Translations under genes and position numbers: made by a program | Shown: positions 7,974-19,097 of the stretch, one piece after another | Layout of the letters: the number at the start of each line of letters is the position of its first letter | Position numbering within the stretch: position 1 is the first letter of the stretch | Source of the DNA: Arenicellaceae bacterium | Lineage (GTDB): Bacteria > Pseudomonadota > Gammaproteobacteria > Arenicellales > Arenicellaceae | Direction of reading: 5' to 3' | Assembly (NCBI GenBank): GCA_029246505.1 | Contig: JAQWNC010000005.1 | Span: forward strand, 1-64,000 | Length of the DNA stretch: 64,000 nucleotides | Notes under the pieces: generated by a model | The model's input: only the letters and a program-made list of their open reading frames with translations | Told to the model about the DNA's origin: nothing | The model's database searches: none

Positions 7974-8185
7974 ACGCGCCTGGAGTATATATCTAGGAAC
8001 TGAATTCATCTAGGCCTATTTATAAATTTTCTGGCTGAGAGATTCAGGTGACAGTTACACCCGATGACACTCTTGAAATTGGTTGTAATAATGGCCACAC
8101 TTTAATTTCATTGATGGATTGGAAATTCATATGTGGGCGAGTATGCTCGGCCCCCGTTAACTTTCCTAACTCGGCCAGCGGCTAT

Positions 8186-9235
8186 ATGCGCGTTTCTGAT
8201 TTTCAATACGAACTGCCTGATGAGCTTATTGCTCAGCATCCACTAGAAGAGAGAACAGCCTCCCGAATGATGGTGTTAGATCGCGATGTGCATACAATAG
8301 ATGAATCACCGTTTAGCGTGTTTGTCGATTACTTGCGGGCTGGGGATGTGCTGGTGATGAATAACACAAGGGTGATTCCAGCGCGTTTATACGGCAGAAA
8401 AACAAGCGGTGGAAAGATTGAGATTCTATTGGAGCGCATCATTGACGAGCGTTCACTGCTGGCTCAGGTTCGCGTAAGTAAAAAACCGAAAGCTGGTACT
8501 AAATTGTTAATAGATAATTCTGTAGGTGACGAATATTTGGAAGTTTTGGGGCGCCAGGGTGAGTTTTTTGAGTTAGGCATACACAATGTCACGAATATAG
8601 ATAAGTGGCTCGCAAGAGTAGGTCACTTACCTTTGCCGCCATATATTCAAAGGTCTGATCATGAATATGATAACCCGGTTGATAAGGAGCGTTATCAAAC
8701 CGTATATGCGGAGCATGTGGGTGCCGTAGCAGCGCCAACCGCCGGGCTACATTTTGATCAACCGCTGTTGGCAGCAATTAGGGCTAGGGGAGTGAGTATT
8801 GAATATGTGACCTTGCATGTTGGTGCGGGCACTTTTCAGCCGGTACGGGTTGATAATATTGGTGATCACCAGATGCATTATGAACGTTTTGAGGTTAGTG
8901 CGGAGGTGGCATCGTCGGTTAATAAGGCAAAGAAAAGTGGTGGGCGCGTAATCGCGGTAGGAACGACCAGTGTGCGGGCGCTTGAGAGTGCTGCGAATCT
9001 TTCAACCGACGATGAATTAGTTGCTTGTACAGGGGATACCAATATTTTTATTACGCCTGGTTACGAGTTTTGTACAATTGATACTTTGCTTACCAATTTT
9101 CATTTGCCGGGGTCAACACTAATGATGTTAGTCAGTGCATTTGCCGGCTACGACTTTACTATGCAAGCCTATAAAAAAGCAGTGCAGAACAAATTCCGTT
9201 TTTTTTCATTTGGTGATGCAATGCTAATTACCTGA
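8186..9235 (+). CDS. queA: S-adenosylmethionine:tRNA ribosyltransferase-isomerase
   Basis: Transfers and isomerises the ribosyl part of SAM to 7-aminomethyl-7-deazaguanine in tRNA, making epoxyqueuosine in the wobble base. The frame extends upstream to 8048, but the ATG at 8186 gives the family N-terminus ([19 protein letters not shown]) and 349 residues, close to the E. coli length of 356. Family blocks include [33 protein letters not shown] and [22 protein letters not shown]. It lies 22 bases before tgt, which makes the preceding step, so they form a queuosine operon continuing towards yajC-secDF. Confidence 0.97.
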   Translation: MRVSDFQYELPDELIAQHPLEERTASRMMVLDRDVHTIDESPFSVFVDYLRAGDVLVMNNTRVIPARLYGRKTSGGKIEILLERIIDERSLLAQVRVSKKPKAGTKLLIDNSVGDEYLEVLGRQGEFFELGIHNVTNIDKWLARVGHLPLPPYIQRSDHEYDNPVDKERYQTVYAEHVGAVAAPTAGLHFDQPLLAAIRARGVSIEYVTLHVGAGTFQPVRVDNIGDHQMHYERFEVSAEVASSVNKAKKSGGRVIAVGTTSVRALESAANLSTDDELVACTGDTNIFITPGYEFCTIDTLLTNFHLPGSTLMMLVSAFAGYDFTMQAYKKAVQNKFRFFSFGDAMLIT

Positions 9236-9248
9236 CTTGGGTGTATAA

Positions 9249-10358
<1,110 letters not shown>

Positions 10359-10384
10359 AGTGCTGTGGCATAATACTCGACCTT

Positions 10385-10415
10385 AAAAACTTCGTGGTTC
10401 ACGAAGTTTGTTTTT
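10385..10415 (+). terminator. hairpin plus T-run between tgt and yajC
   Basis: AAACTTCGTG (10387-10396) pairs perfectly with CACGAAGTTT (10400-10409) around GTT, followed by GTTTTTG. This has the form of an intrinsic terminator. It may terminate or attenuate queA-tgt transcription before yajC-secD-secF. Confidence 0.75.
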
Positions 10416-10445
10416 GACTTAATTTTATACTTTAAGGAATTACTA

Positions 10446-10781
10446 ATGAATTTTTTTATTTCTGATGCTATAGCCCAAACCGCTGGTGGGGCGACCGGTG
10501 ATGCAGCAGGTTGGATGCAATTTTTGCCAATGGTTATCCTATTTGTGATTTTCTATTTTCTTTTGATTCGTCCGCAGCAGAAACGAGCCAAAGAACATAA
10601 GCAAATGATTACGGGTTTAAGTAAGGGCGATGAAGTGGTTACCAACGGTGGAATACTTGGCAAGATTACTGACGTCGGTGAAAACTTCATGACCGTTGAG
10701 ATTGCGACCGGAACTCACGTGAAGGTACAAAAAAGTCTGGTTCAATCTATGATGCCTAAAGGCACTATTAAAGGATCATAG
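10446..10781 (+). CDS. yajC: Sec translocon accessory protein YajC
   Basis: A 111-residue single-pass inner-membrane protein that associates with SecD and SecF. The membrane helix is at about 25-45 (FLPMVILFVIFYFLLIRPQQKR), directly followed by the conserved RPQQKR and a cytoplasmic domain with GDEVVTNGGILGKI. AAGGA lies 7 bases upstream of the ATG. It precedes secD by about 400 bases, a wider gap than usual, and that gap holds a broken small reading frame. Confidence 0.96.
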   Translation: MNFFISDAIAQTAGGATGDAAGWMQFLPMVILFVIFYFLLIRPQQKRAKEHKQMITGLSKGDEVVTNGGILGKITDVGENFMTVEIATGTHVKVQKSLVQSMMPKGTIKGS

Positions 10782-10897
10782 GGTTCTGCGAATAGCAGTC
10801 ATGGCTACTATTCGCTTAGATAGTTTACCCGCTAATTAATATAGGGTTTAAGGCAAAACTTGATATTTATCTTTTGGTTAACAATTAGTCTTAATAG

Positions 10898-11179
10898 ATG
10901 TTTGCTTCAAATGATGCTGTCCAGCAAAGCTTAACGCGCGGGGTGCTGGTTCTTTCGGCGATAATGGTGGTTGGTCCGGAGTTAGCTTGTAGTAGTCGGT
11001 ACTTATATACCGCAGCGCAAGATAACTAGCGATAGACCTTTTTGCGATTGCTACCGTCAGAGCAAAGTGTATGTGTGGAAGGCTTGGATGAGTCTTACGA
11101 TAGTTATAAACGGCAAAGTAGAGGAGGTAACGGACAAATAGCTCGAAGTATAGAGCAAAGTCTGTTTTCGGAACGGTAG
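10898..11179 (+). pseudogene. interrupted small reading frame between yajC and secD
   Basis: One frame reads from ATG 10898 through a hydrophobic segment (VLVLSAIMVVGPELACSS) to TAG at 11027-11029. It meets a second TAG at 11033-11035, then stays open through a polar stretch (LPSEQSVCVEGLDESYDSYK and GQIARSIEQSLFSER) to a TAG at 11177-11179. That last stop directly abuts the secD ATG at 11180. The shared frame on both sides of the stops, and the exact junction with secD, suggest a formerly single small envelope protein of about 93 codons now broken. It could instead be chance, or two tiny genes. I do not recognise a family. Confidence 0.4.
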
Positions 11180-13063
11180 ATGAACCAAAATCCTATTTGG
11201 AAATACTTAGTGTTGGTGCTAATTGTAGTGCCAGCGTTTCTATATGCATTACCTAATGTCTATGGAGAGGATCCTGGTATACAGATTGCCGGTGTGCGCG
11301 GTGCTGAAGTAACACAATCTACACTTAGTTTAGTAACTAACCTGGTTCGTGATGCAGGTATGGAGCCTGTAGCGACTTCGCTAGATAATACTGGAATTCG
11401 CCTACGGTTCGCAGACACATCAGAACAACTTAAAGCGCGTGAATTAATCACCAGCAACCTTGGTGCAGGCTATACAGTCGCTTTGGGGTTAATGCCTGCA
11501 ATGCCTGATTGGTTAGCTAATCTGGGTGCGGTACCCATGTATCTGGGGCTTGATTTGCGTGGTGGTGTGCATTTTCTAATGCAAGTAGATATACCCTCAG
11601 CTCAAGAAAGGGCCAAGGCAAGTTATGTTGACGATATTAGGACCTTGCTGCGAGAGGAAAATATACGCCACCGAGGCGTTCGATTACAGGCCGACGGTTC
11701 GATATTGATTAAGTTTCGAGATATTGGAACTCGTGATCTGGGTTACGATCAAATCGTAAGGAATTATATCGAGCTGTCTGGAGTACCTAATGATGAAGCT
11801 GAATTTCCGGAACTACTGTTAACTGTTAGTGAGGCAAGACTTAAAGAGGTTGGTGATTTCGCGCTGCAGCAAAATATAACAGCATTGCGAAGTCGAATTG
11901 ACGAATTGGGTGTTTCTGAACCAGTAATACAGCGACAGGGAGCGGACCGAATTGTGGTGCAGTTGCCTGGCGTACAAGACACTGCGCGTGCAAAGGATAT
12001 ATTGGGGCGCACAGCTACGCTGGAAGTAATGCTAGTGGATGAAGATAACGATATAAGCTCCAGTATTAGAAGTGTTGCTCCGGCGGGATCAAAAATATAT
12101 CGGTTTCGTGATGGCCAGCCAATACTACTGAAAAAGCAAATGATCTACTCCGGTGAAAATATTATTGATGCAGGTAGCGGCTTTAATAATCTTACGGGTG
12201 GGGCTATTGTTAATCTGACTCTGGATTCCAAAGGTAGTGCTATTAATCGCCGTATTACTGGAGAAAATATTGGTAACCGAATGGCGATTCTGTATGTCGA
12301 AAACCAACGTGAAGCTAAACTCGATGCCGCGGGAAATTCTGTATTAGACGAGCAGGGAAATGAAATTTTTATTGCCAAGCGTATAGAAGAGGTTATTACG
12401 GCGCCGGTTATCCGTGATCAGTTGGGCAAGCGTTTTCAGATATCCGGTTTAGAAAGCAATGCCGAGGCGCAGGATTTGGCTTTATTGCTTAGGGCGGGTT
12501 CCCTAGCCACCCCGGTGTTTATAATAGAAGAACGTACTGTTGGCCCGAGTCTCGGTAAAGAGAACATCGAGAAGGGATTTAAGTCAGTAGTCGGTGGCTT
12601 AATAGCGGTGCTGATATTTATGACTTTGTATTATCGGGTATTTGGATTGGTGGCTTGTACGGCATTAACTCTAAATCTGGTGATAATTGTTGCTGTTTTA
12701 TCCTTGTTTCAGGCCACGTTAACTTTGCCGGGCGTAGCGGGTATGGTATTAACTGTGGGTATGGCGGTTGATGCAAATGTGTTGATTTTTGAACGTATTA
12801 GAGAAGAGTTACGTGCCATTTCTGGGCCACAGGTTAGTATACATAGGGGATACGAGCAGGCTTTTTCTACCATTATTGATGCAAATGTAACAACCCTGAT
12901 AGCGGCACTGGTGTTGTTTAATTTTGGTACTGGCCCGATTAAAGGTTTTGCAATCACCTTAAGTATCGGTATTTTGACATCGATGGTTACAGCAATCTTC
13001 GTAACCCGTATTTTAGTGAATTTGATTTACGGTAAGCGCCGGGTCGAAAACCTAGCTATTTAA
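11180..13063 (+). CDS. secD: protein translocase subunit SecD
   Basis: Works with SecF to drive late steps of protein export using the proton gradient. The 627-residue protein has an N-terminal membrane helix (about 8-27), a large periplasmic region with LGLDLRGGVHFLMQVD, and five C-terminal helices with SLGKENIEKG, GMAVDANVLIFERIREE and GPIKGFAITLSIGILTSM. E. coli SecD is 615 residues. secF follows after 10 bases. Confidence 0.98.
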   Translation: MNQNPIWKYLVLVLIVVPAFLYALPNVYGEDPGIQIAGVRGAEVTQSTLSLVTNLVRDAGMEPVATSLDNTGIRLRFADTSEQLKARELITSNLGAGYTVALGLMPAMPDWLANLGAVPMYLGLDLRGGVHFLMQVDIPSAQERAKASYVDDIRTLLREENIRHRGVRLQADGSILIKFRDIGTRDLGYDQIVRNYIELSGVPNDEAEFPELLLTVSEARLKEVGDFALQQNITALRSRIDELGVSEPVIQRQGADRIVVQLPGVQDTARAKDILGRTATLEVMLVDEDNDISSSIRSVAPAGSKIYRFRDGQPILLKKQMIYSGENIIDAGSGFNNLTGGAIVNLTLDSKGSAINRRITGENIGNRMAILYVENQREAKLDAAGNSVLDEQGNEIFIAKRIEEVITAPVIRDQLGKRFQISGLESNAEAQDLALLLRAGSLATPVFIIEERTVGPSLGKENIEKGFKSVVGGLIAVLIFMTLYYRVFGLVACTALTLNLVIIVAVLSLFQATLTLPGVAGMVLTVGMAVDANVLIFERIREELRAISGPQVSIHRGYEQAFSTIIDANVTTLIAALVLFNFGTGPIKGFAITLSIGILTSMVTAIFVTRILVNLIYGKRRVENLAI

Positions 13064-13073
13064 TCCATTTAAT

Positions 13074-14087
13074 ATGCAAATACTTAATAAAGAGACCCAA
13101 ATACCCTTCCTATCGTGGCGTTTAATCGGCGCGATACTATCAGTGGTATTAATAGCGTCTAGCATATCTTCATTGATGGCTCGTGGATTGTTGCTAGGCC
13201 TTGATTTTACCGGTGGGACTTTGGTTGAACTTCAATACCAAAGTAGTGTGGATATTAGTGACGTTCGCCAAACACTTGCTGAGGTTGGCTACGGTGATTC
13301 GGTGGTTCAATACTTTGGTACTGCCAGGGACGTAATGGTGCGAGTGCCGTTGAGTGGGGAAACACAGGATGCAGAATTCAGTACCCGATTAGTGGAAGCT
13401 TTACGTGTACCATTTTCCGAAGTCGGTTTAAGTTCGACTGGCGTTACTGGTAAACAGCAATGTTCAGTAGAAGGCTCGATAGCTATTTGTGAGGTGCAAT
13501 TGCAGCGAGTAGAATTCGTTGGGCCTCAATTTGGTGCAGAACTGCTGGATAAAGGTTTGTCAGCCTTGATGTGGGCGTTGGGCGGGATTTTGATATACGT
13601 GATGTTTCGTTTTGAATGGCGTTTCGCATTAGCCTCGGTGATCGCTTTAATACATGATGTATTGATAACGCTAGGCTTTTTTTCAATTTTTGGAGTCGAA
13701 TTTTCACTGCCAGTGTTAGCGGCGTTACTCGCGGTTATTGGTTATTCCCTCAATGATACGATCGTAGTTTTTGATCGAATTAGAGAAAATTTTCGAACTT
13801 TGATGGAAGCTAGTACAGAGCAAGTTATTGAGCGGGCCATCAATCAAACTTTACCGCGTACGATTTTGACCTCGGTTACGACCATGTTAGTGCTGCTGTC
13901 ACTGTACTTTTATGGCGGTGAAGTGCTAGCTGGTTTTTCTCTTGCGATGATCATCGGGGTGATAATCGGTACTTATTCTTCGGTGTTCATAGCCAGTCCT
14001 GCCGTTTACTCGCTGGGGGTATCTCGTGAAGATCTATTGCCCCCAGACAAAGATGATAAAACTGTGGAAGGTGAATTGTTGCCGTGA
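13074..14087 (+). CDS. secF: protein translocase subunit SecF
   Basis: Partner of SecD in the export motor. The 337 residues hold an N-terminal helix, LGLDFTGGTLVELQY at about 43-57, and a five-helix C-terminal block with SLNDTIVVFDRIREN and the family segment NQTLPRTILTS. Expected length is about 320. It is immediately downstream of secD and presumably co-transcribed; glyA follows after 84 bases and may have its own promoter. Confidence 0.98.
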   Translation: MQILNKETQIPFLSWRLIGAILSVVLIASSISSLMARGLLLGLDFTGGTLVELQYQSSVDISDVRQTLAEVGYGDSVVQYFGTARDVMVRVPLSGETQDAEFSTRLVEALRVPFSEVGLSSTGVTGKQQCSVEGSIAICEVQLQRVEFVGPQFGAELLDKGLSALMWALGGILIYVMFRFEWRFALASVIALIHDVLITLGFFSIFGVEFSLPVLAALLAVIGYSLNDTIVVFDRIRENFRTLMEASTEQVIERAINQTLPRTILTSVTTMLVLLSLYFYGGEVLAGFSLAMIIGVIIGTYSSVFIASPAVYSLGVSREDLLPPDKDDKTVEGELLP

Positions 14088-14171
14088 TCGGTATCCGTTA
14101 ATTTTTCAGGTCGCCCTTAAGCCAAGCTTGTAACCAATGATTTCTATAACATCCTCGAGATTAGAACTAAA

Positions 14172-15428
14172 ATGTTTGATCCTGATAAAAGTATTGATGA
14201 ATTTGATCCTGAATTATCGGCTGCGCTAAAAGCTGAGGATATTAGGCAAGAGGAGCATATTGAACTGATAGCCTCAGAGAACTATGCCAGTCCCCTAGTG
14301 ATGGCTGCACAAGGCTCAAAGATGACTAACAAGTATGCAGAGGGCTATCCAGGCAAGCGATATTACGGTGGATGTGAAAATGTCGATGTGGCCGAGCATT
14401 TAGCCATTGAGCGCGCCAAACAATTATTTTCGGCCGATTACGCCAATGTTCAACCGCATTCCGGTTCTCAAGCGAATGGTGCGGTTTACCTCGCTTGTAT
14501 GAAGCCAGGGGAAACTGTGCTTGGTATGAGTTTAGCGCATGGTGGTCATCTGACTCACGGAGCCAAGGCTAACTTTTCAGGTTCAGTGTATAACGCAGTT
14601 CAATATGGGCTGAACGAAAGTACTGGTGAGATTGACTATGAGCAAGTTGATCGTCTGGCGCATGAACATAAGCCAACGATGATAGTCGCTGGCTTTAGCG
14701 CCTATTCCCGTTTTGTGGACTGGCAGAGATTCAGGGATATTTCTGATGCTGTTGGTGCATATTTTATGGCCGATATGGCGCACGTGGCAGGCTTGGTCGC
14801 CGCGGGTATTTATCCCAGCCCAGTCAATATTGCGGATGTTACAACCACTACAACGCATAAAACACTTCGTGGCCCGCGTGGTGGGCTTATTTTGGCAAAG
14901 TCAAATCCCGATTTAGAAAAAAGGTTTAATTCTCGTGTGTTTCCAGGATCCCAAGGTGGTCCTTTAATGCATATTATTGCTGCAAAAGCGGTTGCCTTTA
15001 AGGAGGCGTTGAGCCCCGATTTTAACGTCTATCAACAAAAAGTGCTGGATAACTCTCGAGCATTGGTTAAGGGGTTAATTGGTCGGGGGCTTGATGTGGT
15101 TTCGGGAGGCACCGATAACCATCTGTGCTTGATCGATTTATCTGCAAAAAGCCTCACCGGAAAAGATGTTGAAGCTGCACTCCATGCGGCTAATATTACG
15201 ACAAATAAAAATGCGGTGCCGAATGATCCTCAAAGCCCATTTGTGACCAGTGGTATCAGAGTTGGAACGCCTGCGATTACTACTAGGGGTTTTGGTTTGG
15301 CTGAAATGACCCTGCTTGCTGGCTGGATATCCGACATAGTTGATAACATGGGGGATGACAGTGTAAGTACAAGGGTGAAGCAAGAGGTTCTCGATACCTG
15401 TGCACGGTTTCCGGTCTATTCGAGTTAA
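14172..15428 (+). CDS. glyA: serine hydroxymethyltransferase
   Basis: Pyridoxal-phosphate enzyme that converts serine and tetrahydrofolate to glycine and methylene-tetrahydrofolate, the main source of one-carbon units. At 418 residues it matches the family. The PLP-binding lysine is K230 in [38 protein letters not shown] and ADMAHVAGL are conserved. It lies upstream of nrdR, as in many gammaproteobacteria. Confidence 0.98.
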   Translation: MFDPDKSIDEFDPELSAALKAEDIRQEEHIELIASENYASPLVMAAQGSKMTNKYAEGYPGKRYYGGCENVDVAEHLAIERAKQLFSADYANVQPHSGSQANGAVYLACMKPGETVLGMSLAHGGHLTHGAKANFSGSVYNAVQYGLNESTGEIDYEQVDRLAHEHKPTMIVAGFSAYSRFVDWQRFRDISDAVGAYFMADMAHVAGLVAAGIYPSPVNIADVTTTTTHKTLRGPRGGLILAKSNPDLEKRFNSRVFPGSQGGPLMHIIAAKAVAFKEALSPDFNVYQQKVLDNSRALVKGLIGRGLDVVSGGTDNHLCLIDLSAKSLTGKDVEAALHAANITTNKNAVPNDPQSPFVTSGIRVGTPAITTRGFGLAEMTLLAGWISDIVDNMGDDSVSTRVKQEVLDTCARFPVYSS

Positions 15429-15558
15429 ATGTGCGCGCTATCGGCCAGAAATACTTACCTAGCCTTGCTAGTCATTTATTAAGGGTTTTCTGAAAAACGT
15501 GTAAAATCAAATACTACGGATGTTATTCGCCTGCCCACTAGTATAACGGGAGATTCAT

Positions 15559-16053
15559 ATGCATTGTCCATTTTGCCAGTTTCATGACACCAGAGTCATT
15601 GATTCGCGTCTAGTTGATGATGGAGATACGGTGCGCCGCCGCCGTGAGTGCGAATCTTGTTCTGAACGCTTCACTACGATGGAGAATGCCAGCTTAAAGT
15701 TGCCCTATATTGTTAAAAATAATGGTCAGCGAGAACAGTTTGATGAGATAAAGATACGCCGGGGTGTTGATCGAGCATTGGAAAAACGTCCTGTCGGCGC
15801 AGATCAAATCGACTCAATGATGCATAGAATTAGGAATATTATACTGAAGAGCGGTGAACGTGAGATTCGTTCCGTTCAATTGGGCGAATTAATTATATTT
15901 GAGCTCCGTAAGCTCGATAAAGTAGCTTATGTTCGGTTTGCATCAGTATATAGATCATTCGAAGATGTAGATCAATTCAGAGAGGAAATTCAACGATTGA
16001 AAAAACGTGCCTCGGATCGCAGTGGATTACGCAAAGCCAAAAAGAAAATATGA
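15559..16053 (+). CDS. nrdR: transcriptional repressor NrdR
   Basis: Represses ribonucleotide reductase genes when dATP is abundant. The 164-residue protein has an N-terminal zinc ribbon (C3, C6, C31, C34) and an ATP-cone domain from about residue 48 (LPYIVKNNGQREQFD). Its stop overlaps the ribD start by four bases (ATGA), so translation is likely coupled. The order nrdR-ribD-ribE-ribB(A)-ribH-nusB is widely conserved. Confidence 0.98.
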   Translation: MHCPFCQFHDTRVIDSRLVDDGDTVRRRRECESCSERFTTMENASLKLPYIVKNNGQREQFDEIKIRRGVDRALEKRPVGADQIDSMMHRIRNIILKSGEREIRSVQLGELIIFELRKLDKVAYVRFASVYRSFEDVDQFREEIQRLKKRASDRSGLRKAKKKI

Positions 16054-17180
16054 CGTTCAGCTCGGCAGACGAAAATTATATGGCGAGCGCCATTGATCTT
16101 TCGCGGCTTGGCGAGGGTGATACTCACCCAAATCCATGTGTAGGTTGCGTGGTGGTGCATGAGGGTAAAATTGTTGGCGAAGGCTACCATTCGCGCGCGG
16201 GAGAAGCTCATGCTGAAATATTAGCGCTTGCACAAGCTGCCGATAAAGCTCGTGGCGCAACAATGTATATAAATTTGGAGCCATGTTGTCATCAAGGTCG
16301 CACACCACCATGCACGGACACAATCGCTCGGGCGGGAATTGAGCGCGTGGTATGTGCAATGGAGGATCCAAATCCAATGGTATCAGGTGGGGGGTTCGAT
16401 GTACTTCGAACCGCTGGAGTAGACGTGGAGTTTGGCTTATTGGAATCTGAGGCGCGCTGGCTGAATCGAGGGTTTATTACACGAATGTTGAGTGGTCGTC
16501 CTTGGGTGGCGTTGAAAATTGGTGCAACATTGGATGGTCGTACCGCTACCGAGAGTGGTGAAAGTCAATGGATTACAGGGCTGGAGGCTCGAGAAGACGT
16601 TCATAAACAGCGTGCTCGTTATTCAGCAATTATGACTGGTAGCGGTACGGTAGCAGCTGATGACCCACAAATGACCGTTCGCTTGGTGGCTACCGAGAAA
16701 CAGCCATTACGTGTCGTGTTAGATACCAACTTACGAATCGCTAGTGATGCTCAAATTATCGGTGATGATGGGAATATTTTAATACTGACTGGTAGTGAAG
16801 ATGATAAAAAGCGCGTTGTTTTGGAAGCGAAAGGGGCCGAAATAGTGTCTTTACCAATTGACACCAATAATGGTGGCGGAATAGATTTGCAGTCCGTGCT
16901 TGAAGAATTAGGACTGCGCGATCATAACGATGTGTTTGTCGAGTGTGGGGGGAAATTGGCCGGTTCTTTATTGGAGCATGGTCTGGTCGATGAATTATTA
17001 GTCTATTACGCGCCCAGCGTTTTAGGTGGAAGCGCGCGTGGAATGTTTGATACGCAAACGGTTGAGAAGCTGATTGATCGCCCGCAGTTTCGATTTCACG
17101 ATGTAATTCAGATCGGTGATGATGTGCGAGCTCGAGCGGTATATCCACCGTCGATGGAAATAATTGGTTGTGGGGTTTGA
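16050..17180 (+). CDS. ribD: bifunctional riboflavin deaminase/reductase RibD
   Basis: Catalyses the second and third steps of riboflavin synthesis: deamination of the pyrimidine, then NADPH-dependent reduction of the ribosyl chain. The N-terminal deaminase has its zinc site at HAE (54-56) and PCCHQGRTPPC (78-88). The reductase begins at about 150 (RPWVALKIGATLDGR, then SGESQWITG). 376 residues, standard length. It overlaps nrdR and sits 3 bases before ribE. Confidence 0.97.
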   Translation: MTFSSADENYMASAIDLSRLGEGDTHPNPCVGCVVVHEGKIVGEGYHSRAGEAHAEILALAQAADKARGATMYINLEPCCHQGRTPPCTDTIARAGIERVVCAMEDPNPMVSGGGFDVLRTAGVDVEFGLLESEARWLNRGFITRMLSGRPWVALKIGATLDGRTATESGESQWITGLEAREDVHKQRARYSAIMTGSGTVAADDPQMTVRLVATEKQPLRVVLDTNLRIASDAQIIGDDGNILILTGSEDDKKRVVLEAKGAEIVSLPIDTNNGGGIDLQSVLEELGLRDHNDVFVECGGKLAGSLLEHGLVDELLVYYAPSVLGGSARGMFDTQTVEKLIDRPQFRFHDVIQIGDDVRARAVYPPSMEIIGCGV

Positions 17181-17183
17181 TCC

Positions 17184-17822
17184 ATGTTTACCGGGTTAAT
17201 AGCAGCTACCGGCGAAGTTAAGGAAGCCCTTGCCAACGCAGGGGATATGCAGTTGCTTATCGAGGCATCCGAGCTTGCAGATAATGGTATCGCCATCGGC
17301 GATAGTATTTCAGTTAACGGTGTGTGTTTAACCGTTATTGAGCAAATAGGTAATACACTGCGTTTTGATGTATCTAGAGAATCCTTAGTGCATACATTAA
17401 TCGGAGATTGGGAGCAGGGCACTATGGTGAATTTGGAATTGGCACTTACCCCGGAAACTCGCCTAGGTGGTCATTTTGTATCTGGCCATGTTGATGGCAT
17501 AGCAACCCTGAAGAAATTGGATAAAGATGCGAGATCGTGGCGATTATTGTTTGAGGCGCCGGCTATATTAGCCAAATATATTGCTCGAAAAGGTTCGGTT
17601 ACGCTGGATGGGATAAGCTTGACAGTAAATTCCGTGGAAGGCCGGAAGTTTGATGTGAATATTGTGCCTCACACATGGCATGAGACTAATCTAGAGAATA
17701 AGAGTATCGGTGATACAGTTCATATAGAAGTTGATCTGATTGCTCGATATTTAGAGCGCTTATTAACTGCATCGGAACCTCCTATTACTACAGAACTTTT
17801 ATCAAAAAATGGATTTGTGTAG
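17184..17822 (+). CDS. ribE: riboflavin synthase, alpha subunit
   Basis: Dismutates two 6,7-dimethyl-8-ribityllumazine molecules to riboflavin. The 212-residue protein has the duplicated lumazine-binding fold: MFTGLIAATGEV at the N-terminus, SVNGVCLTV in repeat 1, and SVTLDGISLTVN in repeat 2. It is in the rib operon between ribD and the ribB-type gene. Confidence 0.97.
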   Translation: MFTGLIAATGEVKEALANAGDMQLLIEASELADNGIAIGDSISVNGVCLTVIEQIGNTLRFDVSRESLVHTLIGDWEQGTMVNLELALTPETRLGGHFVSGHVDGIATLKKLDKDARSWRLLFEAPAILAKYIARKGSVTLDGISLTVNSVEGRKFDVNIVPHTWHETNLENKSIGDTVHIEVDLIARYLERLLTASEPPITTELLSKNGFV

Positions 17823-17893
17823 ATGCTGTCTTGTGGCCTATTTTTAACCCTTGATTGGCGTATTTAAACTGCATTGTAACAAATAGAAATTAT

Positions 17894-19012
17894 ATGGGTC
17901 ACAATACTATCGAAGAAGTTCTCGAGGATTATCGTCAAGGTAAGATGGTAATTTTTACTGACGATGAGAATCGTGAGAACGAAGGTGATCTTATGATGGC
18001 CGCAGATGCAGTAGACGCCGAGGCAATCAATTTTATGGCGCGTTTTGGACGCGGTTTGATTTGTTTGACATTGACTGAAGATCGTTGTAAAAAACTCGGT
18101 TTACCCTTAATGGTAGGAAATAATGGGGCCAGATTTTCAACTAATTTTACCGTCTCTATTGAGGCTGCAGCAGGCGTAACGACGGGCATTTCAGCAGCAG
18201 ATCGAGCAACTACCGTCCTTGCTGCTGTCGATCAAAATGCCGTGCCGGAAAGTATAGTTACGCCAGGACACATTTTTCCGATTATGGCGCATTCGGGTGG
18301 AGTACTAAATCGAGCGGGCCACACTGAAGCTGGCGTCGACTTGGCGCGCTTAGCAGGTAGGGATCATTCCAGTGTGATATGCGAAATATTAAACGATGAT
18401 GGCACCATGGCACGGATGCCGGATCTGGAAAGGTTTGCCGAAGAACATCATCTTAAATTATGCTCAATAGCAGAGTTAATTCGCTATCGTATGCTGCATG
18501 AACCTAGCGTAGAACGAGTTCATGAAACTTATTTGGATACAGCATTAGGCGGAGCGGTTAATGGCCCGGTCCGAACTGTTGTGTTTAACGATAAGGAACG
18601 TGAAGAGACGCATATTGCAATGGTGATAGGTGAGATTGATCCAGTGGAGGTAGTGCCGGTGAGGGTGCATGTCGAATCTGATTTGGTTGCATCAATCCTG
18701 GCTCTTCAGGGTAAGGATATATGGAGCCCTGACAAGATACTAAAGTTTTTTGAAAAACAAGGTTCGGGTGTACTGGTCATTCTACGATATGATCAAACAG
18801 ATATTGAGATTCTTAAAGAGCTGGAAGATTCCACTACCGAGTTAAAAAATCCTAGTACTGGTGATAAACATTTACGTTTATTGGGTACTGGTAGTCAGAT
18901 TCTCGCAAATTTGGGTGTGCGCAAGATGCGTGTTTTGGGCAAGCCTTTGAAAGTTCATGGTTTGAGTGGATTTGAATTAGAGATAGTAGATTACATAACT
19001 GATATTGTCTGA
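17894..19012 (+). CDS. ribB: DHBP synthase with degenerate GTP cyclohydrolase II-like domain
   Basis: The N-terminal half is 3,4-dihydroxy-2-butanone 4-phosphate synthase (TDDENRENEGDLMMAAD, then HIFPIMAHSGGVLNRAGHTEA). The C-terminal half, from about residue 205, aligns in position with GTP cyclohydrolase II but lacks the zinc motif with three cysteines (the C…RCDCG block); its equivalent region reads DLVASILALQG. So it should make the four-carbon precursor but not start from GTP. Such hybrids have been called RibBX. The ATG at 17894 is preferred over the upstream TTG-type opening at 17855, because MGHNTIEEVLEDYRQG is the family N-terminus. A separate ribA is expected elsewhere. Confidence 0.92.
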   Translation: MGHNTIEEVLEDYRQGKMVIFTDDENRENEGDLMMAADAVDAEAINFMARFGRGLICLTLTEDRCKKLGLPLMVGNNGARFSTNFTVSIEAAAGVTTGISAADRATTVLAAVDQNAVPESIVTPGHIFPIMAHSGGVLNRAGHTEAGVDLARLAGRDHSSVICEILNDDGTMARMPDLERFAEEHHLKLCSIAELIRYRMLHEPSVERVHETYLDTALGGAVNGPVRTVVFNDKEREETHIAMVIGEIDPVEVVPVRVHVESDLVASILALQGKDIWSPDKILKFFEKQGSGVLVILRYDQTDIEILKELEDSTTELKNPSTGDKHLRLLGTGSQILANLGVRKMRVLGKPLKVHGLSGFELEIVDYITDIV

Positions 19013-19097
19013 TTACACACTTGTAGAAGTGTATCCTTAGTAACAAATAGTAATTTTAATAGCCTAGCTCAAGAGAGCAGTTAAAGAGTAAGACCAG

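Noticed and set aside
17823-17893. FMN riboswitch before the ribB-type gene
   Set aside because: The gap is only about 70 bases and shows none of the conserved RFN-element blocks.
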